Positions 35,508-42,610 of a stretch of DNA of 64,000 nucleotides are shown here, piece after piece. Location: NCBI RefSeq assembly GCF_039535785.1, contig NZ_BAAAXV010000001.1, positions 2,046,001-2,110,000 on the forward strand, in the 5' to 3' direction. Origin of the DNA: Nonomuraea helvata (GTDB taxonomy: Bacteria; Actinomycetota; Actinomycetes; Streptosporangiales; Streptosporangiaceae). Each line of letters begins with the position of its first letter. Positions within the stretch are counted from its first letter, which is position 1. The translations under genes were made by a program, and so were the position numbers. Under the pieces are notes generated by a model, which saw nothing but the letters and a program-made list of their open reading frames with translations, did not search any database and was not told where the DNA came from.

Positions 35508-35975
35508 ATGAACGAGAACGAGATCATTGCATTCGTGTCCGGCTTCCCCGGCGTCGTGGCCATGACCGTCAGCGAGGACAGCGGCGCGCCCGAGATCGCC
35601 TGGGGAGACACGTTCTTCTACTACGACCCGGAGGGCACGCTGGAGGCCCGGCCGCGTCAGCCGTTCGCGACCATCGTCACCAAGGACTACGACGGGTACG
35701 ACACCGCCTCCGACCTCAACAGGCCGGGCGTGTTCCGGCTGAACATCGCCGTCGGGAGCAGTGAGTTCCGGCGGCTCGTCGGCTATCCGCCGAAGGAGCA
35801 CGCCGACCACCACGCCGACACCGACTACACGGCCGAGGACCGCGTCGTCCCGCACCCCGTCTACTCGCGTCAAGGCTGGATCTCGATCGTGAACCCGGGC
35901 GAGCAGGCCCGCCCTCTCCTGGCCGAGGCCCACGCCCGCGCCGTGGCCCACCACCGCCCCCTCAGGGACGCGTAG
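35508..35975 (+). CDS. DUF6194-family protein
   Basis: A 155-residue soluble protein with a family-typical start (MNENEIIAFVSGFPGVVAMT) and conserved WGDTFFYYDPEG, FATIVTKDYDGYD and FRLNIAVG. It ends in a region with DRVVPHPVYSRQGWI. No catalytic role is established for the family. Divergent from the APH gene, single-gene unit. Confidence 0.8.
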   Translation: MNENEIIAFVSGFPGVVAMTVSEDSGAPEIAWGDTFFYYDPEGTLEARPRQPFATIVTKDYDGYDTASDLNRPGVFRLNIAVGSSEFRRLVGYPPKEHADHHADTDYTAEDRVVPHPVYSRQGWISIVNPGEQARPLLAEAHARAVAHHRPLRDA

Positions 35976-35978
35976 GGA

Positions 35979-36509
35979 TCACTCGTCGTGCAGGTCCACC
36001 GGTGTGACCGTGCCGGAGAGCCAGTCGCGCCGGAGGATCGCGTAGCCGACGGAGTCGTGGAGCTTGCCGTCCGGGTCAGGCCACGCCTCCCGGTAATGGG
36101 ACTCCTTGACGTAGCCGCTCTTGCGGAAGACCGCTCTCATCGCCCGGTTGTCCTGGCGGGTGTTGCCCTCGATCCGGTTGATGTCCGGCAGCTCGGCGAA
36201 CAGGTAGCCGGTCAGCCAGGCGACCGCCTTGGTGCCGAGGCCCCGGCCCCGCCACTCCTGCCCGATCCGCAGGTCGAACATGGGAGTCCCGTCGGTGAGA
36301 TCCATCAGCTTGATCAGGCCGGCGTGCTCCCCGTCGGCGAGCACCCAGAACGTCCTGAACTCCGCGTTGTCGTAGAGGCCGTCGGCGACACGGCTCTTCA
36401 CGGCATCAGGGTCCTGGGTGCCCGCGTGGAAGGGCCACTCCTGCCCGGTCAGGAAGTCGACGAGCAGGTCGGTGTCGTCGGGGGAGAATCTCGCGAACTC
36501 GATGCGCAT
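35979..36509 (-). CDS. GNAT N-acetyltransferase
   Basis: A 176-residue RimJ/RimL-type acetyltransferase with the acetyl-CoA loop IGQEWRGRGLGTKA and the late motif NRAMRAVFRKSGYVKE. ATG 36509 gives the normal GNAT start (MRIEFARF), and the longer in-frame reading is non-coding in character. Substrate unknown. Confidence 0.85.
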   Translation of the reverse strand: MRIEFARFSPDDTDLLVDFLTGQEWPFHAGTQDPDAVKSRVADGLYDNAEFRTFWVLADGEHAGLIKLMDLTDGTPMFDLRIGQEWRGRGLGTKAVAWLTGYLFAELPDINRIEGNTRQDNRAMRAVFRKSGYVKESHYREAWPDPDGKLHDSVGYAILRRDWLSGTVTPVDLHDE

Positions 36510-36550
36510 CCCCGCATCCTCCGCGTCGGCTCCGCCCCCGGGCAAACGAA

Positions 36551-37408
36551 TTAGTCCTTGGCGATCACCTGGTTTGGCCTGTTCAGCCAGATCCACTGCG
36601 CCTCGGGCGTGACCGTCACGCCGATCCGCTCCGGCTCGGGCTCGCCCCATATCGGCCACATCCGCTGCGCCGCACCCCGCGACCCGAGCAGCTCCATGAT
36701 GAGGGCCGCGCCCGGCGGGTCGTCCTGGCGCGCGCAGATCGTCGTGAGCGACGAGAACCGGCCGCTCGCCGTGCCGTCAGGCCCGACCACCAGCCGCAGG
36801 GCGTGATCGTCACCGAACCGGCAGACGATCACCGCCCCGGGCCGGGCCTGCGCGACCCAGGCGTACGGCACGGGGCGCACGGCGTACGTCCCGTGCACCC
36901 CGTCATACGGCGCCCGCTCGGGGCAGCCGGCCGCGCCGTCGCCCACGACCAGGTGCGGCATGGCGCCGGCGGCCGCCAGGTTCTTGGCGGCCTGCTCGGC
37001 CACGGCGGCGTCCGCCTCGATCGAGGTCACGCTCCCCTGCTGGCCGACCAGGCGGCCGAGCAGCGCGGCGGTCCACCCCGTGCCCGTGCCCACCTCCAGC
37101 ACCCGCTGCCCGGACACCGGCCCGAGCAGCTCCAGCAGGTCGGCGACCGCGCTCGGCGCGGGACACGAGCACTCGCCCGCCATGATCTGCCGGTCCGCGT
37201 AGACGGCGTCCCACCAGGCCGACGGGTCGGCGTCGCGGTCGATCGGCACACGAGCCCCGTCACGCTCGAGCGACTCGCCGACGAGCGGCACGAACCAGTG
37301 GCGGGGAACCGCCCGCAGCGCCTGCTCGATCGGGCGGGTCAAGGGTGCGCGGTGCTCGGTGATGGCCGCGATCATGGCGTCCACCCGCCAGGCGATGTGC
37401 GGCAACAT
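36551..37408 (-). CDS. PCMT-like methyltransferase
   Basis: A 285-residue protein resembling protein-L-isoaspartate O-methyltransferases of actinobacteria. It has an N-terminal substrate-region motif (VPRHWFVP), the SAM-binding VLEVGTGTGWTAALLG and VTSIEADAA, followed by a C-terminal extension. It has no signal. ATG 37408 has GGGGAGG upstream. The usual role is repair of damaged aspartyl residues, but this extended branch often modifies peptides in biosynthesis, so the substrate is open. Confidence 0.8.
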   Translation of the reverse strand: MLPHIAWRVDAMIAAITEHRAPLTRPIEQALRAVPRHWFVPLVGESLERDGARVPIDRDADPSAWWDAVYADRQIMAGECSCPAPSAVADLLELLGPVSGQRVLEVGTGTGWTAALLGRLVGQQGSVTSIEADAAVAEQAAKNLAAAGAMPHLVVGDGAAGCPERAPYDGVHGTYAVRPVPYAWVAQARPGAVIVCRFGDDHALRLVVGPDGTASGRFSSLTTICARQDDPPGAALIMELLGSRGAAQRMWPIWGEPEPERIGVTVTPEAQWIWLNRPNQVIAKD

Positions 37409-37805
37409 CACGCCTCCCCGTACGTGCGAGGATGCCGGCTTTCGTGCCATCCCACAGCTCCACCTCCACAACCGCTGGGAAACGCTATCCGTGACGGTAC
37501 GGCTACGATCCGAATGCGGCAAGGGGTTCCACGGAAGTGACGGGAGCCCCCGGTATCCGGCTCCTACCGCCGCCGGAAAACCGTTTGAGCCTTCCTTCCG
37601 CGTTCCGGTAGGTTGCCGGCGGCCCCGTCGCAGTGAGGACAGAGGACAAGACCGCGTGACCCCGCCTGCTCTTCAGACCTGACATCTTCTTCCGCTCACC
37701 TTCAAGCCGGCCCTTCCGTCGGCTCTGCCGGGCTGTCTGTGTGCGCCCGGTCATGCAGCGTTTGAGGCCGCGCGCAATCGGCCTCGTGTCAGGTCTAGAG
37801 AGATC
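37409..37805. other. Intergenic region
   Basis: 397 bp between divergent genes. It holds short palindromes, such as GAGGCCG/CGGCCTC at 37764-37785 just before the DUF1062 gene. I see no convincing riboswitch, promoter box or gene. Confidence 0.4.
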
Positions 37806-38366
37806 ATGTCTTCACAACCTCATACTGTGCTGCCCTGGGTCGTGCGTCGGACCAGGCTGCCTCTGCTGTCGTTGCGGTGCGTGGACTGCCGGTCGGGGGC
37901 GGCCACCACCGGCGATGGCAGGTTCCGCGTCAACGCCAACGGCAAGCTGCTGGACGTGTGGCTGCTGGTCCGCTGCGTGTCCTGCGATCGGACGAGCAAG
38001 CTCACCGTGCACGAGCGGGCGCCGGTCAGATCCGTCGATCCGGCCGAGCTCGAGGGCTACCACGCCAACGATCCGGAGCTGGTGGCGTCCAGGCTGTTGG
38101 ATCCGCTGCTCGCCCGGCGCAACCGCGTCACCCTGGACTGGGAGGGGGCCTGGCGGCTGGACACCCCGTCGGCATGGCTCGACGAGGCGTGGCCGGTCAA
38201 GGTGGAGGTCGTCTTCGAGGATCCCGTGCCGGTGCGGCCGGAGCGGCTCATCGCGCAGGGCCTCGGCCTCAGCAGGACCGAGGTGCTGCGCCGGATCAAG
38301 TGCGACATTCCGCTGCGCCGCCCGACCAGCGCCGGGTTCACGTTCACCGTGATAGCCGGGGATTAG
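37806..38366 (+). CDS. DUF1062-family protein
   Basis: A 186-residue protein. A zinc-ribbon-like N-terminus (LRCVDCRSG and RCVSCDRTSK) is followed by the conserved body with ELVASRLLDPLLARRN and the tail LGLSRTEVLRRIKCDI. This matches DUF1062 proteins found in many soil bacteria, of unknown function. Single gene. Confidence 0.8.
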   Translation: MSSQPHTVLPWVVRRTRLPLLSLRCVDCRSGAATTGDGRFRVNANGKLLDVWLLVRCVSCDRTSKLTVHERAPVRSVDPAELEGYHANDPELVASRLLDPLLARRNRVTLDWEGAWRLDTPSAWLDEAWPVKVEVVFEDPVPVRPERLIAQGLGLSRTEVLRRIKCDIPLRRPTSAGFTFTVIAGD

Positions 38367-38392
38367 CGGGGATGTAGAGTGCGGGCCCGTCC

Positions 38393-38767
38393 TCAGCTCA
38401 GGCGGGCTCGCAGGAGGCAGAATTCGTTGCCTTCGGGGTCGGCCAGGACGTGCCAGGGCTCCTGGCCGGTCTGGCCGACGTCGGCTGGGCGCGCCCCGAG
38501 CTTCAGGAGGCGTTCGAGCTCGGCGTCCTGATCGCGGTCGGTGGCGTTGACGTCGAAGTGCATCCGCAGCAGGCCCGTCTTGGGCTCGGTGGTGGGGCTG
38601 AAGATCAGAGTCGGCTGCAATCCGCCGAACCCTTCCCGTGGTCCGACTTCGATCGAGCCGTCGTCCTCCGTGTCGAGCACGACGAAATCCAGCACCTCGC
38701 ACCAGAACGCCGCCAGCCGTTGCGGGTCCTGGCATGGGATTATCAGTTCGGAAATGCGGCAAGCCAT
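38393..38767 (-). CDS. VOC-family (glyoxalase-fold) protein
   Basis: A 124-residue protein with the start MACRISELIIPCQDPQRLAA, then LRMHFDVNA and the C-terminal WHVLADPEGNEFCLL typical of the vicinal-oxygen-chelate fold. Metal ligands His and Glu are in place. Small VOC proteins often confer drug binding or act in dioxygenation. The substrate is not predictable. Confidence 0.85.
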   Translation of the reverse strand: MACRISELIIPCQDPQRLAAFWCEVLDFVVLDTEDDGSIEVGPREGFGGLQPTLIFSPTTEPKTGLLRMHFDVNATDRDQDAELERLLKLGARPADVGQTGQEPWHVLADPEGNEFCLLRARLS

Positions 38768-38818
38768 GGTCGGCACACTACAGGGAAATCCGGATGCGAC
38801 GGGTCGGCGAGGCGGTGT

Positions 38819-39063
38819 GTGATCGGGCCGGAACAGGCGCACGAGTGGGCAGCGGTCATGCGGGCGTCGTTCGACGGGTCGACGTTCACCGAGGAGCGCC
38901 GGCACGCGATGGCCTCAGGTGCGCCGTATGCCGGCGCGCGGTGCCTGGCCGTCCGCGATGAGCGGGGCGACGCGGTGGCGGTCGTGGCGCCGTCGCCACC
39001 TACCGGTCGGCCGGCCTCGAGCGGTTGCCCGAGAGACGGGACCTGTACCGCGACGCTCCCTGA
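38819..39063 (+). pseudogene. Degraded GNAT-like fragment
   Basis: The GTG at 38819 opens a reading frame resembling the N-terminus of an acetyltransferase-type protein (PEQAHEWAAVMRASFDG, then GARCLAVRDERGDAVAVV). The frame then fails near 38995, and a second frame (TYRSAGLERLPERRDLY) continues to the stop at 39063. About 80 codons in total, far short of the family. Probably a decayed gene. Confidence 0.45.
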
Positions 39064-39151
39064 GGCTTGTGCGACGCTTCGGGGAGGGTCCCGGCCAGGG
39101 TGCGGCACCATACGGGGACGCGCGTACGACGAGCACCAAGGAGGCGAGTAG

Positions 39152-39937
39152 ATGAGCGTCGCCAACAGCCTCGCGCACGGCGTGGAGACGGCTGTCCCCG
39201 GCACACTCCACGCCCGCACCATCATCGGCGGCATCAGGGTCCGGCCGCAGCCGGGCCGCCAGGTCCGCTTCGGCCGGGCCAAGCGGCCGACGGTCGACCT
39301 GAGCGTGGGTACGGACGACCAGTCGGTGAGCCGTCTGCACGCCGAGGTGACGTACGAGGACGACTACTGGTGGCTGCGCAACGTGGGCCAGCAGCTCATG
39401 CGCCTGCCACGGGGCCAGCTGATGCACCGGTCATCCGATCCCGTCCCGCTGGCGGCGGGCTACACCCCGCTGTTCATCAGGGGGTCCGGCCACCGTCAGC
39501 ACCTGGTGGAGCTCTTCGTCACCGGCCCCTACGGCGACACCCAGACCGAGCGCCACGAGGCCGAGACCGTGCCGCCGAAGATCTGGGAGATCAGCCCCAT
39601 GGAGCGCCTCCTCCTGGTGGTCCTGGGCGAACGCTACCTGCTGTACGAGGAGGCCCCTCGGCCGCTCACGTACAAGCAGGCGGCGGCCCGGTTGGCGTAT
39701 CTCCGCCCGGAGGACGACTGGCGGCCGAACATCATCGAGGACCGCATCGAGGCCGTCCGCTACCGCCTCCACGCCGCCGGCTTCCCCTACCCGCTCCGTC
39801 ACGACAAGGCAGAAGGCCGCCCCTACGACAACAACCTGCTGCACAACCTCCTCAGAGGCCTGGTGGAGTCGACGACCCTCGTACCGCCGGACCTGGACCT
39901 CCTGGAGTCCACACTCGTCAACCTGCCAGAGCGGTGA
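39152..39937 (+). CDS. FHA-domain protein
   Basis: A 261-residue cytoplasmic protein. The N-terminal FHA domain (about residues 35-100) shows FGRAKRPTVDLSVG and SVSRLHAEVTY with a non-standard late loop. A helical C-terminal half contains PMERLLLVVLGERYLL and YLRPEDDWRPNIIEDRIEAV. It should bind a phosphothreonine on a partner. No kinase lies beside it, so the partner is elsewhere (PknG and others). It converges on the NTF2-like gene with a 20-bp overlap. Confidence 0.8.
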   Translation: MSVANSLAHGVETAVPGTLHARTIIGGIRVRPQPGRQVRFGRAKRPTVDLSVGTDDQSVSRLHAEVTYEDDYWWLRNVGQQLMRLPRGQLMHRSSDPVPLAAGYTPLFIRGSGHRQHLVELFVTGPYGDTQTERHEAETVPPKIWEISPMERLLLVVLGERYLLYEEAPRPLTYKQAAARLAYLRPEDDWRPNIIEDRIEAVRYRLHAAGFPYPLRHDKAEGRPYDNNLLHNLLRGLVESTTLVPPDLDLLESTLVNLPER

Positions 39938-40352
39938 GCAGGTCCTCGACGCCGCCGAAGGCGATCGCCGCGTCGAGGGGGTTGGCGTAGGACCGGTGGG
40001 TGACGATGAGCCCGTCGCGTACCCGGGCGACCATGACCAGGTCAGAGGCGAAGCGCCGGCCGGTGGCGGTGACGGTGCCGTGCAGCCGGTACTCGGCGAT
40101 GACGACCTCCGGGTCGGCCGTCCGGTGGATCCGGACGTCGGTGACGCCGTCGAAGCGCTGCACCAGCGCCCCCTCGCGCAGATGGGCGCGGAATGCCTCG
40201 CGGCCCGGCTCCTGGGCCGGCACGCCCGGCGGCAGGTACGGCATCTCGAAGACGGCGTCCTCCGCGAACAGGTCGGCCATCTCCTCTGACGGGCCGTGGG
40301 CGACGACGTTCAGCAGCTGCTCGACGATCTGGTGTGCGCCGGCAACGGTCAT
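39918..40352 (-). CDS. NTF2/SnoaL-like protein
   Basis: A 144-residue NTF2-fold protein (VEQLLNVVAHGPSEEMADLF, FEMPYLPPG, ITHRSYANPLDAA-type end), the size of ketosteroid-isomerase-like and SnoaL-like enzymes. It lies divergently from a TetR gene across a region with two palindromes, so it is the likely target of that repressor. Reaction unknown. Confidence 0.8.
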   Translation of the reverse strand: MTVAGAHQIVEQLLNVVAHGPSEEMADLFAEDAVFEMPYLPPGVPAQEPGREAFRAHLREGALVQRFDGVTDVRIHRTADPEVVIAEYRLHGTVTATGRRFASDLVMVARVRDGLIVTHRSYANPLDAAIAFGGVEDLLTALAG

Positions 40353-40366
40353 GGCATACTCCTCAC

Positions 40367-40415
40367 TTAAGCGGGGCGTTCGCACCGCTTAATCGTTATA
40401 CGGGGCGATCGCCCC
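40367..40415. promoter_or_regulatory. Candidate TetR operators
   Basis: Two palindromes in the 81-bp divergent gap: TTAAGCGG-N10-CCGCTTAA (40367-40392) and GGGGCGATCGCCCC (40402-40415). Size and position fit autoregulation by the adjacent TetR protein. Confidence 0.55.
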
Positions 40416-40433
40416 GGTTGGCAAGGGGGACGA

Positions 40434-41003
40434 GTGGAGAGCCAGCGGCCGATGCGTGCCGACGCCCGGCGCAACAGGGAACGCATACTCCAGACCGCCC
40501 GCCAGGCCTTCGCCACCGAGGGTCTGGGCGTGTCACTTGACGAGATAGCCCGCCGGGCCGGAGTCGGCCCCGGCACCGTCCACCGCCACTTCCCGGCCAA
40601 GGAAGCGCTGATCGAGGAGGTCCTCACCGAGCACCTCGCCTCGCTCACCGAGCAGGCCCGCCAGGCCGTCAGGACCGACCGGGACGGCTCGGCGTTCTTC
40701 CCGTTCCTGCACAGCCTGATCAGCGAGGCCCGCGCCAAGCAGGACCTGGCCGACGCGCTCTCCCAGGCCGACGTCAAGCTGTCCGAGCGCACCCAGGAGA
40801 CGGCCCTTCACCTGCGCCAGGCCTTCGGCGAGCTGCTCGTACGCGCGCAGGAGGCCGGCACCGTACGGACGGACGTGGACGCCGAGGACGTACAGGCCGT
40901 CGTCCTGGGGGCGCTCACCGCCGAACGGCAGAATCCCACCCCCGACCGGCCCGGCCGCATGGCGGCCGTCGTGCTCGACTGCCTGCTGCCCGAAGGAGGC
41001 TAA
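40434..41003 (+). CDS. TetR-family repressor
   Basis: A 189-residue regulator. The N-terminal HTH reads RILQTARQAFATEGLGVSLD, EIARRAGVGPGTVHRHFP. The C-terminal ligand domain contains LTEQARQAVRTDRDGS and late helices. GTG 40434 is used, and ATG 40452 is possible. It is divergent from the NTF2-like gene, and its 3' end overlaps the convergent cytochrome b gene by 4 bp. Confidence 0.88.
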   Translation: MESQRPMRADARRNRERILQTARQAFATEGLGVSLDEIARRAGVGPGTVHRHFPAKEALIEEVLTEHLASLTEQARQAVRTDRDGSAFFPFLHSLISEARAKQDLADALSQADVKLSERTQETALHLRQAFGELLVRAQEAGTVRTDVDAEDVQAVVLGALTAERQNPTPDRPGRMAAVVLDCLLPEGG

Positions 41004-42379
41004 CCGGCCCGCCTGCGGCAGACCGCCCGGGCGATCAGGAACGCCACCACCGGCACCACGAACACAGCCACCCGCAGCCCGGCCACGACCGTCGTGTACG
41101 TGTCGTGCGGCACGGTCAGCAGCGCGCCAGGGGCCTGCGCGGGCGGCGGGAAGGCGGGCGCGGAGTGCATCCGCGGCGACGCCTCCGACACCCACGTCCC
41201 GGCCCACAACACCGTGAAGAACGCGATGACCGCGACCCCCAGCGCCGTCCGCACCGGGGCCTGCGACGGCCGGTCCAGCAGGTGGTGCTGATCGCCGTCG
41301 CCCGTGAAGCGCCGTTCGATGAACGGGTAGAGGAGCAGGACGCCGAAGAAGACCGTGAGGACGAGCGGCGGGATCCAGAGGCCGGGCTGTAACACGTACC
41401 CGCCGATCATGATCTCCCACGGCGGGACGAGCCGCTGCGCGCCGTCCAGCACCCCGAAGTACCAGAACGGCTGCGCCGACGGCACATATCCGCCCGCCCG
41501 GTACGCTCCGTGCTCCCACACCGGGTTGACCCGCACGAACGTGGCCAGCGCCGCGATGGCCCCCATCGTGAACAGCGCCGTGGCGCCGTTCTTGACCGCG
41601 AAGTACGGGAAGAACGGCCCGCCCGTCACCCGGCGGTCGTCAGCGGCATTGGCCCGCCGCTTGTGTTCATGGTCGCGACCGCTTCGCTCGGTGTGCTTCT
41701 GCCGCCACGTGAGGACCAGCGCGTGCAGCGGCACCACCGCCATCAGGACGCCCGGCACCAGCAGCACATGCGTGACGAAGACCCGCGGGATGACCTGCCC
41801 GGGGAACCCGCCGTCGAAGGCGAACGCCGCCAGGTACGTGCCCACCAGCGGGATCGACAGCAGCAGCCCGTGCGCCTCGCGCAGCCCGGTCATCGCGAGC
41901 TGGTCGCCGGGCAGCGAGACGCCCAGGAACGACTCGAACAGCACCAGCCCGAACAGCACGACCCCGAGCATCCAGGTCAGCTCGCGCGGCCGCCGGAACG
42001 CGCCGGTGAAGAACACCCGGCACAGGTGGGCCACGATCGCCAGCACGAACACCGTGGCCGACCAGTGGTGGAGCTGCCGCATCAGCAGCCCGCCGCGCAC
42101 GTCGAGGCTGATCTCCGTGGCCGACGCGAAGGCCACGCCGGGGTGCGGCTTGTAGAACAGCGTGAGGAACGTGCCCGTGAGCACCAGTAGCGCGAAGGAG
42201 TAGAGCGCCAGCTCGCCCAGCAGGAACGTCCAGTGGCTCGGGAACAGCTTGCGCAGCTGCGGCCGGAGCCAGCGGGCGAACGGCAGGCGGTCGTCAAGGT
42301 AGATCGCGGAATCGACGGCCGCCTTTGCGGAACCCGCGACCATGCGGGCGCGCCGCTTGGGCTTGGTAGGAGTGGCCAT
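41000..42379 (-). CDS. Lone cytochrome b (QcrB-type)
   Basis: A 459-residue cytochrome b of the actinobacterial bc1 type. Heme ligand pairs are His104/His118 (RQLHHWSATVF, VAHLCRVFF) and His204/His219. It has the quinol-site PPWEIMIGG variant of PEWY and later helices to the C-terminus. The usual neighbours (diheme cytochrome c QcrC and Rieske QcrA) are absent, so this is a paralogue outside the main operon. It shares an intergenic region with ppdK that has repeated palindromes. Confidence 0.85.
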   Translation of the reverse strand: MATPTKPKRRARMVAGSAKAAVDSAIYLDDRLPFARWLRPQLRKLFPSHWTFLLGELALYSFALLVLTGTFLTLFYKPHPGVAFASATEISLDVRGGLLMRQLHHWSATVFVLAIVAHLCRVFFTGAFRRPRELTWMLGVVLFGLVLFESFLGVSLPGDQLAMTGLREAHGLLLSIPLVGTYLAAFAFDGGFPGQVIPRVFVTHVLLVPGVLMAVVPLHALVLTWRQKHTERSGRDHEHKRRANAADDRRVTGGPFFPYFAVKNGATALFTMGAIAALATFVRVNPVWEHGAYRAGGYVPSAQPFWYFGVLDGAQRLVPPWEIMIGGYVLQPGLWIPPLVLTVFFGVLLLYPFIERRFTGDGDQHHLLDRPSQAPVRTALGVAVIAFFTVLWAGTWVSEASPRMHSAPAFPPPAQAPGALLTVPHDTYTTVVAGLRVAVFVVPVVAFLIARAVCRRRAG

Positions 42380-42439
42380 GAGGGCCTCCTGATGGGGGTG
42401 TGATCTGATTCTGCACCCGCCGCCCGCCTTTCTCAAGAA

Positions 42440-42502
42440 TTGGTGTAAACCAATTGGTCTAATCCAATTTGCTATCTTCCAGAACTTTAATTGGATTAGA
42501 CC
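42440..42502. promoter_or_regulatory. Three GntR-type operator-like sites
   Basis: TTGGTGTAAACCAA (42440-42453), TTGGTCTAATCCAA (42454-42467) and a third inverted half-set with TTGGATTAGACC (42491-42502). GGTCTAATCCAATT (42456-42469) and AATTGGATTAGACC (42489-42502) are perfect complements. The core resembles GntR/HutC (DasR-like) operators, TGGTCTAGACCA. Lies between cytochrome b and ppdK. Confidence 0.6.
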
Positions 42503-42610
42503 TCTCCTGGGCTGTTTACCAGCGCAAACGGCAACTTATCCAGGTGGTGCAGTTTCATCATCAATTTCGCCGGTAGAGTCCCGGGCAGAGGCGTTGGATT
42601 GGAGCGTGTG

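Noticed and set aside
37501..37700. Possible riboswitch before the DUF1062 gene
   Set aside because: Some stem-forming segments, but no conserved core of any class I know could be matched.
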